A stretch of DNA of 64,000 bases from Camillea tinctor (Eukaryota; Ascomycota; Sordariomycetes; Xylariales; Xylariaceae). The stretch lies in contig MU394109.1 of NCBI GenBank assembly GCA_022578605.1, forward strand, positions 124,001 through 188,000. Direction: 5' to 3'. A program made the translations under genes and the position numbers. Numbering within the stretch: position 1 is the stretch's first letter; each line of letters opens with the position of its first letter. This document shows positions 20,778 to 31,097 of the stretch, piece after piece. The notes under the pieces were generated by a model. It did not search any database. It saw only the letters and a list, made by a program, of their open reading frames with translations, and was not told where the DNA came from.

Positions 20778-22037
20778 TTAAACGTTAAGTTTGGCGGTGA
20801 TAGCGCCCTTGATGTAGGTGACATATGGCGCAAGAGCCTGGCTAACGGGTTCGCCAGACCCTCAATGCTTTTCCACAATCTGGCTGCTCCGTCTGGTATA
20901 CGGCTCCGCCTTGGGCATCCCATCCAGCTCATCCCAAATTGGCTTGAAGAACTCGTTGGCTTTGATCCTCTCAACCAGGTCGTTCAGCTTTCCTTCCTTC
21001 TTGACGACGATGCCGGCCTGGTGACTCAAGACTCGGGATTCCTCGCGGGCCTATTGTCTCGAGACGCCCTTGGCGTACAACCTTATGATGATCTTTTCTG
21101 TAACCATCAAGAGTAGCTTAACAATGATGGTTAGTATCATAGCTTTGAAAATCCGATTCAGCTAAGAAGGGCGTTACGACTCACCTCAGAAACTACCCGA
21201 CTAGTAATGACGGCTGGAAAGTACCCGTGATATCAACTTACCACTTCCTAAACCTCAAGTAGTCTGGTCTCTCGCAGACCAATTTGGGGACAAATCTTTG
21301 ATTTCAGGGCGGTAAAATACCGGGATAAACTACGAGACTATCGCTGATATTGTCTTACATATGCATCAGACGTGTCTGCTTTTAGAGGACGGAAATGAGC
21401 TTTCAATATCCTTCCAGTGCATGAGATGGTGGATATCTCCGGTAATCTTCTGAGCTATGGATCCAAGTCCTGCCACGGCATTGGTGATGATTAGATCGAC
21501 CTTGCAGGTATAAGTCAGCGTGGAAACATCACAGCAGCTTGGGAACCCGAACTTCTGGCATAGAAGTTCGTTCAGTTGGTCACATTTTGTAGTATCGCCC
21601 TCGAAGATGGAGGTGAAGCGGGCTTGCGTACTAGTCGTCCTTTGAGCGCCGCGAAATCTGAGCTCCTAGTGGACCTGCTTGATGGGATGAAGGTCGAGGA
21701 TGAAGTCTCGGACCCACTGCGCCGCTCTCTTTCCAACTGTAATAAGCTGGGCGGCTTGCAAGTGCGTATAAGCAAGGGATGGCTCGCTCTTCTAATGGAG
21801 GGCGAAGGCAGAGAGGTTAGCGGTAACCTTAGCAAGTTTTTATACAAACCAAGTCCATGGCTTCCCGAACCAAAATAAGTTCGGTTTTCACCGTTACGAA
21901 GTAGCTAGTCGCACCCAGATAAATGATACCCGCAGCAGCAGGGGCAACAGCTCCAGAGGCGTGGACATGCTACCAGTGTTCAGCATTCGTCAGTGTCATG
22001 ATTTGTGAGAGGCTACGCTCTTACTGCCATGACATCC

Positions 22038-22125
<88 letters not shown>
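22038..22125 (+). repeat. (TAG)n microsatellite, about 29 units
   Basis: Uninterrupted TAG repeat inside what was the first intron of the adenylosuccinate lyase relic, next to a remnant of the DVMA codons. Confidence 0.95.
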
Positions 22126-22298
22126 CTAATTAGCAAATAGCCATAGCATGATAAAGGGGTGCAGACAGGTAAGATCCCTTACATACCGACGGCTCTTCTC
22201 CTCAATAGGGACAATCTCAAGTTCCTCATCGGTGACAGTAGGCTGAGCCTTCATCTGCTCCAAAGCTTCAGCGGTAATCGTAGCAGTACCCAGCTCTT

Positions 22299-22318
22299 TC
22301 TCTCTCTCTCTCTCTCTC
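22299..22318 (+). repeat. (TC)10 microsatellite in pseudogene exon
   Basis: Dinucleotide repeat at the point where the ancestral frame changes between STWQNLWLSLAE and KELG. The expansion probably caused one of the frameshifts. Confidence 0.9.
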
Positions 22319-22470
22319 GGCGAGACTGAGCCATAGATTTTGCCAAGTTGAGTGACGAGATCGCTGGCCGAAGAGCCGAGACATTGCAGGACTACAGTAG
22401 CAGGTGGTGAAGAGGTCTGGTAAGAGTCGTACGGCGAATTGCCGGCCGACGAGGTTGTTACGCTCGCCAT

Positions 22471-23316
22471 CTTGAAAAGCGAAGTTTAATCTAATGTAGC
22501 TGATCGCAGGCTAGATGAGATCAGGTCAGGTCAATTTCAAAATGACGGTTTGGCAGTTTCTTTATGAATTGCTATCTTTTTATAGTTTTCTTTCTTTGGG
22601 GCGGAAAGGGGTTTAAAATACACACTCTAGGACTAGAGTAAAATCCTGCTATAACGATGCCTTGAATTTCGCAAATTTATCGTTATGGCGAGATATCTTA
22701 TATGATATATTTTGGCAAATCAAATATGCTTATATCTTTTTCCATATGTACTAGGCAAATAAATATGAAGCCTCCCATGCCTCTATAAGGGCGAATATAG
22801 CCCACCGCTACTTGTATATCACGTACCAAGAACCAAAGCCCACCAACACCTATCTCTTAGATATAATTATGCCACACGTTTGAAGTGGGGTTTTACGGTA
22901 ATAACAAACAAGATGGAGATAGTTGAAGATAGTTGAAGACCGACTGCTAATAATGTGAATATAGGTTAATACCATTATCCTAAGACGTAAAAATATCATT
23001 CCGGAAACGAGCTATACTATACCTTGTTCCCCTTTACTTCTATGTCTAAGAGTAAACAAACACATAAAATGAGCAAAGAGAAAATCCAACATTGGACTAG
23101 TAGCGTCTTATATTTAAAATATATGTCATTTATATATGTAACATATATCCAAAGTAAGAGATTATCTTCTCAGAATTCATATATATACAGCAGTACTATA
23201 TCTGTGGGAGGGGAAGGTTTCCCTATCCCTTTCCCATCCCATTCTCTTCTATGTTCCCAATAACGACCAAGCGAGCGTTTATATCAAGCTCAGGCCAGAA
23301 CATCCAAATAGTGAAC
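22471..23316. other. Intergenic, AT-rich, no gene seen
   Basis: Between the pseudogene start and the 3' end of the peptidase gene. AT-rich, with no supportable frame or RNA gene. Confidence 0.55.
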
Positions 23317-24483
23317 TTAGCCGGTGTACTCGCAGGTGACGCTGCTGGAGCCGGAGGTAGAGCAAGAGGTGAGGACCTTGTTGTTCTGCTTGAGGTCGAT
23401 GATGGTGGCGCCGCTGACGCCGGTGTTGCTGTTGACGGAGGCGCCGGTGAAGGTGACGGTGCCAAAGTCGGCGAAGCTGACGAGGCTGCCGCCGCTCTCG
23501 TAGTCCTCGACGATCCACTCGGCGTTGTACTCGCACAGCTGGTCGCTCTCGCCCGAGAACGAGTGCGTCACCGTCTGCCCCGTCGACTCGTTTGTGATGG
23601 TCGCCTTGCCGGCGCTCTTGCTCGACGCCGTCACTGTGAAGGTCACCGTGTCGCCTGCGGAGATGCTGATGCCCGAGAAGTCGTAGGCCTAAGTTTTGGG
23701 GGTGGTTAGAGTTAAGGGCTCTTTTTGAGGGAAAGAGGTGAGATGAGATGAGATGAGATAAATTTTAGCTTAATATACATTTTTATTCCCCACTCCAGAG
23801 ACATATAATCTCAGATAATGTGAGGATATGTATAATAAAAAGCTTATCATTCTCTTGCGGCGGCGGCGGCGGTACTTACATAGTCAGGGTACCACTCGTA
23901 CCAGGCGTCAAATGAAACGGTGCTGCCCCGGATGGTGAAGTCGACACCAGTCTGCAGAATGGCAGTGGAGCAAGTGTCTCCGTCAATACCAACCCAAGCA
24001 GAGCCAGAGTATGTCGACGAACTGCTGCCACCTGAAGGGGCCTTGGGCGTAGGCACAACGACTAATCACAGGGTTAGGACTGATTTTTGCACATGATATG
24101 TTGCATTCCCAAAAGGGTCTCGGATCGACAGAAGTGCCAAGGCTTCTTGGGGGGAAGGGGGAGGGGTATAATATAGATAATGGGGGGGTTATAAGATAAG
24201 GCAACTTACTGGTTCCGGTAACTGTGTTGTAACCGGTACCGATGAGAACGGCACCGGCCCAGTTGGTGCTGTACTCAACATGAGCGGTACCATTGGTCGA
24301 CGAAGCTACCGTGAACTCCTCCTCACCCTCCTCAACGGCAGGCTGGAGCAGGCCCGAGCTACGGGTCAGACCATCGCGCTGGGCAAGACGCTGGGCAGCT
24401 CGTGCGCGACGAGCGGCAGTACCGGGGGCAGCGAGAACTGCGTTGGCGCACAGAAGGGCGCTGGCAACGGAGGTGAACTTCAT
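23317..24483 (-). CDS. Secreted glutamic peptidase, eqolisin (G1/A4) family (275 aa)
   Basis: Model complement(join(23317..23688,23880..24061,24210..24483)), 828 nt, with both introns GTAAGT to TAG. The start at 24483 gives a signal peptide (MKFTSVASALLCANAVLAAP). A basic propeptide follows to about residue 55, then the mature enzyme with VEYSTNWAGAVL, SAWVGIDGDTCSTAILQTG and CEYNAEWIVEDY. The catalytic pair of this family is a Gln and a Glu; here they are Gln128 (in ILQTG) and Glu209 (in NAEWIVE), 81 residues apart, close to the 83 of scytalidoglutamic peptidase as I recall it. Length and layout match fungal acid endopeptidases of the aspergillopepsin II group, which act outside the cell at low pH. 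Cys122 and Cys204 may form a disulphide. All key residues are present, so activity is expected. Confidence 0.93.
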
Positions 24484-24620
24484 GATGATGGTGGTGATGG
24501 TTATGATAATAGCAAGGTTCGTAAGACACTTGGCTCTTGGCTGGAGAGGAAGAGTAGCGAAAGGAAGCTTGGCGATGGAGAGAGCTGTGAGACTGACAGG
24601 AAGACGTGGATATCATGGTG

Positions 24621-24630
24621 TTATATATAG
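24621..24630 (-). promoter_or_regulatory. Likely TATA box of the eqolisin gene
   Basis: CTATATATAA on the minus strand, about 140 nt upstream of the start codon. A strong TATA fits a highly inducible secreted-enzyme gene; position only, no transcript evidence. Confidence 0.5.
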
Positions 24631-27168
24631 TGACGAGGGCCGCCTTATTCCACGCACGCGACAGTCGCAACGTACCATCACCGAGGTAGCTCAGGGAAAA
24701 GACTCAGGCTCAGACGACAATATGTCCTGCATTCGGGTACCACCCAGGTCACTTGTAGCCTTTGACAGAGCAGCATTATCACGAGCAAGTTCCCACCACC
24801 TTCCTGATAGAAGCAGAAAAGCCGTCCCGGAGACCAAGCGGTACTTGCAAGGGTGGCCGTGGTTGAGAAAAAGCAGCTGTCGGTAAGGTACCTGGGGCTT
24901 GGCCATATCTAGCAGCTATGCAAGCAACAGCAAGCATATATGGTCGACGTATAAATGAGACATTATTAGATATTCACATCAATTGGCGTGCAAGGGGGGA
25001 GCGCCGAACCCACCCCCATATCTCTATCTTTGTCGTCTGCGCAGAGAACTGCGCAGTGAGTGCCGTGTCAGCCATATTGCCCTTAATTGCCCAGAAGTTC
25101 AACACCAGGAGGCATCCTACAGGCCAAGGAAAGGTGGTATTAGGCTTTCCGGAAAAACTAGAGCAAGTGTGGTCTGGGACGGCCGTCATTGGGTTAGGAT
25201 ACTTACGCAAGCTATAGTCTGAGAGGAAGGTAGCATTGCTGGCTTGAAGGTCTCAGAATTCTAGATCAGAAAAAAAAAGGCGTGCGCCGTTTAGGTAGAT
25301 GAACAAGCTCATGCGACGGGCGCGTGTGAAATCGGGACATGACCCCCTTCTCGACCGGATGGTGGGGATGCAGGGGGACAATTGCGTGCCGGTTCAGATA
25401 AGAGCATTGAAAGCAGGTTTGGGGGGTTATAGGAAGAGACATGGGTTGGGGAATACGACTGCATAACTCCTCAACTACGTAGTAGTCTGGTTAGAAGATA
25501 AGATAATCCCGTACTTCGTACATAGTGATTTACGAACCGCGCGGAGCTGACCGCAGCGCAGGGCAAGGGGGGGAGGAGGCATGACTAAAGAGAGACGGGG
25601 GGCTTGATGGTGGAGGAAAGACGGGGGGACGAGTTTGGGGTTTGGTTCGGTAGAGGGCCGCGCATTGGAGCCTCCTCTTCGAACCGTTGGACATTTATGA
25701 ACTTCACATAAAGCATCTAAATTCGACATCGTGATATAGTCAGAGACGATTAAACATCTTAGTTTAGCGATGATTGGCAATCGAAGTTGAATCAAGCTTT
25801 TTGGCTGAGCTGCCAAGTTGATAGGGGATCTGCTGCTCCAGGTCGCCAAGTGATGTCGATGTCTGCCAAGGTGAGTAGTTCCTTGACAGGAAGGTCGACT
25901 CAGATGGTGTTCTATCGCCCTATTCTAGGGGTACATAGCTCCTGTTTGTTGGCCAGGTCAACACCACGGGATGCGACTTTGCAAAAACCCCACCGCGCTA
26001 TACCGATGTTCTAGTGTAGAATAAGACATCTTACGCCCGGCACTTGCTCGGATATCTAGTGATCCAAGAAACTTTAGAGAGGACTCATGTGACGACTATG
26101 CCTCTCGGGAGATGACCTAATGGAGAGGTGTGATGACGAACGGGTCCTTACAGCTAGGTACATAAAGTGCTGCGCCGAGCATCGTGGTGTTTCAGTCTAT
26201 GGATAGAATCAATAGTTAGGGCATGACTAGTGAGGATATTTACAGAAATCGTTGATATAGAGGAAGTAAGAAGATAAAGAGGCTGAGTCGGGCTTCTAGG
26301 TGTACGAAAAGGTATGCGCTGCCCACAATATTGGCCAGACTTGTATAGTTTCAAGTATAAGCGTTGGGTGCGTAAAGTATTGCGAAAACTGACGCGGCGC
26401 AGCGAACCCTGCTCTTCTTTTTTTTTTTGCCGCAAATGGGTCCATCTAGACATAAATAGGTGATCTGCGACTGGTGATCTCGGCATCGCAAGTTGCTAAC
26501 AGCTTCAAGATGAATTGATAAACTACCATTTTATAAAAAGAAACTATATATTGGCTCTTATATCGTATACTTATAGTCTATCAATGTTTCCTTAGGTTTA
26601 GGTAACACACGCTTCAACTCTATAAAATACTGAATCGTCAATGCACCCATTTTTGGTATCTACATACCATAGAGATTATATTTATTCATAATACTCACCT
26701 TGATTCTTGAATAAGGAAAACTCACCATCATATGATTTTTTTCAACGTTCCTTGATTCCAATAATCACCTGCCTAACCTAGAGAGACTCAATGTGCGATA
26801 TCAATAGCCTCATGCCTCATTATTCTCCCCTATTAGTTACTAACCTAGTTAAATATCCCGTATCGAAGTTGACTGACGGAAAAATTACATCCAGATACTT
26901 TCATACGACTTACAATCTCGCATTAGTACTTATCTAACCGCATTGTTCATTAGCAAAGTGTTCGGTCGTCTTGTCGTCTTATCACGAGCCAATACTACAC
27001 TCCACCACGCTCACCTTGCCCACCTTGTATCCCTAATGTTGTTCCCCATCTTTCAATCTAATCGATCCATTTCGAGTCTAACCGTGTCGACAATTAGTCT
27101 TTCTTTCTAATCTACTCTACATGCATAGGTACATTACATACACCAAGTCGATAGCAGGGATCCCGTCC

Positions 27169-27190
27169 GATTGATTGATTGATTGATTGA
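27169..27190. repeat. (GATT)n tetranucleotide repeat
   Basis: About five GATT units in tandem in intergenic sequence, followed by related GAGT units. Confidence 0.85.
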
Positions 27191-28325
27191 GTGAGTGATT
27201 ATCGATCATTTTCCATTTCTTTTCGTTTTCTTTCTTACCAATCGGCCGGTTCTCTCGCTCATGAAAAACTAACTAATCTTTGTTCAACTCTTATTAGGTT
27301 CTTTAATACATCTCAACTTCCAGATTTAACCTAGTTAACCTAGCTCTCTATGACTACCTAACCGCCATCACGGCTCCTACCTGCTTACCTACGTGTCTGT
27401 CCAGGCACCTTTCAAATCCTAGCAGCGGGTTATAAATCCCCGATTCGGCTCTAGTATAACGTCCGGGGTGACCGACCTAAAACCCATAGAGTGGCTTGAT
27501 ATTCCACCCGGCATATATACAATGTCTAAGTTGGGAGAAGTTGTATGTGCCTGCCAGACACCCTAAATAGGAGGTTGTTATTATTTTTATGTTCCCTGTC
27601 CCGGCCAGGTGCCTCTCGGATTACACGACATGCAACACGTGAATAACAAAAAAGAACCAGTTCCCCCGAGAAAAGGAGAGACATGTTAGCATTTTGTCTT
27701 AGAAATCCTTATGTTATCCCGTCCGGGCCTTTTTTTTTTTTCGTACGAACTCGCCTCAATATCAAAACCTCGCTTTCGATGATAGCTACCTACCTAATAG
27801 AACCCTCTCTATTGACACCGCGGCATAGTCCACGCCGAGGTATCCTTTCCTTTCCCTAGGTAAGTAACATACCTAACGACCACCAGAACTAAACCTTCCC
27901 CCTCCCCCTTTAAGGACTACGCCTCTCCCTCAAATTTACCTGTCTTCCTCCTTACTACGTAGACTTACACCGTTCCAATAGTCCCAAGCCAGCTAGCTCT
28001 AGCACAGGGTCCCAGGCCAACCCAAGAGGTTAGCGGGAGGGAGGTACACAACCTATTTCCAACTTGGTAGTTATAGACAAGGTTGCACGAAGCTTAGCTT
28101 CGCTGATCTTATATAGACCCAGCCATTGGAGGTTACATACTTAGTAAGCACTACATCAAGCAAGAGAGGGAGGAGAAGGTTCCCGGGAAGGCTAGGTTAG
28201 AAAGGGGGGAAAGGGGGGAGTTCACATATCTACCATGTAACATATTGGAGCCTTATCTGCCCCCCCCTATATACGTGCGTAGCGGGATGAATGGAAAATT
28301 CGATGCAAGGTACCAACTATTCGTT

Positions 28326-28347
28326 ACACACACACACACACACACAC
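28326..28347. repeat. (CA)11 microsatellite
   Basis: Uninterrupted AC/CA dinucleotide run in intergenic DNA. Confidence 0.95.
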
Positions 28348-29025
28348 CAATACGTGTATAACAAGCCTTGAGAACCAGCCTAGGTTAAACCGGACTGTAT
28401 ATACACTATTCAGTACTTAACCCCCGACAACCTACCTGCCTAGATACTTCCCGCTACGAAACCTACGCGTCTATATCGATGTATAAAAAGCTGACAAGCC
28501 AGAGTGACAACGACCCGGATGCCAGATTTTGAATATGTAATTTGTTTATATATTTATGCATATTTATATTATAACACAGTTTTCTTCTTCCCCCCGACTT
28601 TCCTCCGCCCCCCTCCACTCTCTTCTCTTTTCTTTCTTCCCCATCTCTTCACTATGATGCATTTAGGCGGTGTCCCAGTTTGTCTTTTCTCTCTTCTGTT
28701 TTTATACCATATAGGCGGGGAACTATGCTTGCTTTTCTTTCCTTCACATCCTCCTCTCCTTCCTTCTTCCTCCCTTTCCGTGTAAGGAACAAAGTTCAAA
28801 GGCAGTCAGCCATGACCCCATCAGAATTTTCAGAGGGACCATTTTTTCGGGATGGAAAACCATAACCTTTTCTTTCTTCTTCTACCACTGTCCTGCCTCT
28901 CTCTCACTTTCTCTTTTTTTTTTCGTGGTTCCTTTCCTTCTAAAAACGCCCCCCGTCCCACCCCAAAAAAATCAATTAAAAACCACACCACCTATGATCC
29001 TGTCTTCTAAGCCCGTCTATATTTA

Positions 29026-31097
29026 TCAGTCCATATACATGGGGTCGCCCCCAACGCTTTGAACAACAGTGCCGTAATCAGTATTTAAATGGGTCTGCTG
29101 GTTGTGCCCGTGCCCCGGCATCGTATTGGCCGCATTCATGTTAGGCATCGACTGCCGCATGTTAAGCGCTCGGTTTCCCGCTGCACCGTTCATGACAAAA
29201 CGTGGATCGGCATTATTAGGCATCCGCTGGTTGGGAGCCCTGGTCCGGGGCACATCAAGCTGGGGCTGTTGTTGGGTTGGTGGCTTGGTAACGACGGGCG
29301 TGATCGGGGTGAAGCCATCGTCCTCTTCCATCTCAGCATCCGCATCCTGATCGCTATTATCTTCATCAGCAGTAGACGTGGCCGCTGGAGTGGTATTTGA
29401 CGTGGTCTGAGATTCGGTGGGTTGAGCGTTAGTGGTTGCAGGTAAAGATCTCTGTTGAGGTGGTTGTTGTTGTTGTTGCTGGGGTGGCGGTGGCTGTTGC
29501 TGGGGTTGTTGGGGTTGAGATTGCTGTTGCTGCTGCTGCTGCTGCTGCTGCTGTTGTTGCTGTTGGGCTTGTTGTTGTTGCGGTACAGGCTTCATCTGGG
29601 GTGGAAGATTGGGAGTAGCAGCACTAGTGGGCGTAGGTGTCGGGGTAGGCTGATCAAGTGACCTTTGGCTCGTCATGCCTTGACCTCGGGATGATATAAT
29701 GACAGTCTTCCACCTATCGATAGCACGCGAGACTAAGGTATTGAGATCCACATGACGGTCCTCGGTGTTGAGACCGATGCCTTGGTGGCCTTTAGCACCC
29801 ATATCTAAGAGGTAGGAAAGCAGGGACTCCTCAATGGGAAGTGTGGCGGGAGGCACTATTCTGAACTCTCTGGGCTGCTGGAGACGATTCAGATGTTCAA
29901 TCTGGGTCTTCAAGTTCGCATTCTCTTGTTTCATAGTATGCTGAATTCCTTTAAACTTCTCAATATCCTTCTGTCTTCTCCCCACGCTCCTCGCGAGCTC
30001 CAGGACCCACAGCTCACTTCTTCTGGCCTGAGGGAGCTGTTCCCAGACTTGATATGTAGACTGTAAATGCTCATTTATCTGCTTTTCAAGTGACGCAGCC
30101 GCCTTTTCCGCCTTCTTCACACCTTCGCGTACATCCCGGGGGAAGTGGGGATTGGATGGGGGATAAGTCAACTCTTCCGACGATGCCGTCGTCGCCATAG
30201 CACAGGTCACCCTCCATTTCCGGAACTCCTCCTGGAAATATGTCTGCAGCGCCTCGAACTGCTTCTGCGAGGGCGGCTGGATAGACCACGAGGTCGAGGT
30301 GGAGTGAGGCGTGGAGGAGAACAGGGTAGGAGGTGCTTGGAGGCACTGGAGGGTGAGGGCGGGGAAGTCGAGGGAAAGGGGGTCGAAGTCAAAGGGCACC
30401 GAGTTCATGTCGATGTTTTGCCTAACAAGAGGTGGCGTGTTAGTAACACAACACAGGCGGGAGACAGGAGAATGTGAACCCACTTGGCAGCTCTCCACGA
30501 GCTCAACATCTCCCTCAGCGCCAACTCGGCGGCCCTGGCCGTGTCCATAGCATCCGCAAGCTTCTGCCGGGCATCTAGCTGGGCCTTCTGGGCAACACGA
30601 CTGGGGGCCCTCTGCAGACCAGGCCTGGCCGATGAGTCTTGGCCAGCTCCATCTTCCCAGCTGTTCCTCATGTCACCATTCCTCGAAGGCAGGTCATTAA
30701 TGACACCAGTCACTTCCCAGCTGTGCTGGAAAGGATACTTGGGGGTCTGATCGACGACGAACTGGCCCTCTTTGGGTATGGCAGGAGGTCTGATGCCGAG
30801 TTCGGGGGGAGGGCTCTTCCTGGAAGTAGTGGGTGTCCCAGGAGTAGAAGTGTCCCGGCGTGCAAGGGAACCCCGGGGCTGCCTCCTCGTGATGGTACCG
30901 CGCATCTTACGGATGGCATCAACATCGTGGACGCCATCAGGGGGCTTGGGGTTCTTCTCCTTGATGTATAGGTCTAGATGGCGGCCGAGGGAGGAAGAAG
31001 TGAAGGCCTGTCCGCAATAGGGGCAATTCCTATCTTTCGGAGCGCTTGCCTTAGAAGCGGCTGGCGACTCGGACGGACCGTTGGTTGCGTCGGACAT
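29026..31097 (-). CDS. Zinc-finger, coiled-coil, polyglutamine nuclear-type protein (669 aa)
   Basis: Model complement(join(29026..30421,30484..31097)), 2010 nt. The 62-nt intron has a GTGGGT donor, a TTACTAAC branch site and a TAG acceptor. Residues 25-40 hold a single zinc-finger-like motif, CPYCGQAFTSSSLGRH, followed by a conserved-looking basic stretch (DAIRKMRGTITRRQPRGS). Residues about 175-205 are helical. After the intron comes a hydrophobic FDFDPLSLDFPAL motif, then two heptad-rich coiled-coil segments (around residues 295-370). The C-terminal third is low complexity: a long Gln tract from a CAG repeat, Pro/Gln stretches, an acidic EMEEDD patch and a Met/Asn-rich tail ending DPMYMD. 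The composition suggests a chromatin or transcription co-factor acting through protein contacts. The family is one I have seen as fungal hypothetical proteins; I cannot name it. Confidence 0.82.
29515..29580 (-). repeat. CAG (polyglutamine) repeat in coding sequence
   Basis: On the plus strand, CTG/TTG units including an uninterrupted CTG run at 29530-29553. It encodes the Gln tract of the zinc-finger protein on the minus strand. The codons are a mix of CAG and CAA. Confidence 0.9.

Larger units (their letters stand above)
20778..22470 (-). pseudogene. ade13: Adenylosuccinate lyase pseudogene
   Basis: Pieces of a full-length adenylosuccinate lyase (purine biosynthesis, splits SAICAR and adenylosuccinate) lie in order on the minus strand but in different frames. 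N-terminus from 22470: YDSYQT, then, one frame away, YCSPAMSRLFG and STWQNLWLSLAE. After a GA repeat the frame shifts again to KELGTATITAEALEQMKA. A GTATGT donor sits at 22186. Then HVHASGAVAPAAAGIIYLG, QAAQLITVGKRAAQWVRD, a KVDLIITNAVAGLG block and, near the C-terminus, LSHQAGIVVKKEGKLNDLVE and FFKPIWDELDG, ending TAKLNV-stop at 20778. Internal stops interrupt several blocks (for example after ..SAFALH, ..IKQVH, ..GVSRQ and ..IVEKH). The signature region around the SSAMPYKRNP loop is not recognisable. The gene is essential for purine synthesis, so an intact copy is expected elsewhere. Confidence 0.88.
24484..29025. other. Long intergenic region, no gene seen
   Basis: About 4.5 kb. The left 0.4 kb is the eqolisin promoter. 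Frames at 24918-25222, 25475-25849 and 26154-26486 overlap on both strands and show no family features. Sequence from about 26.5 to 28.5 kb is rich in CTAACCTA/TACCTA-like motifs. The right end (28.6-29.0 kb) is pyrimidine-rich and probably includes the 3' UTR of the minus-strand zinc-finger gene. Confidence 0.5.

Noticed and set aside
21576..21878. Plus-strand frame of 100 codons in the pseudogene
   Set aside because: Antisense shadow of the adenylosuccinate lyase relic; the minus strand carries recognisable enzyme blocks.
22038..22125. CRISPR-like array
   Set aside because: It is a simple trinucleotide microsatellite without spacers, in a eukaryotic genome.
23251..23709. Plus-strand frame of 152 codons
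   Set aside because: Antisense to exon 3 of the eqolisin; Val/Ala/Gly-rich, as expected for the complement of a GC-biased exon.
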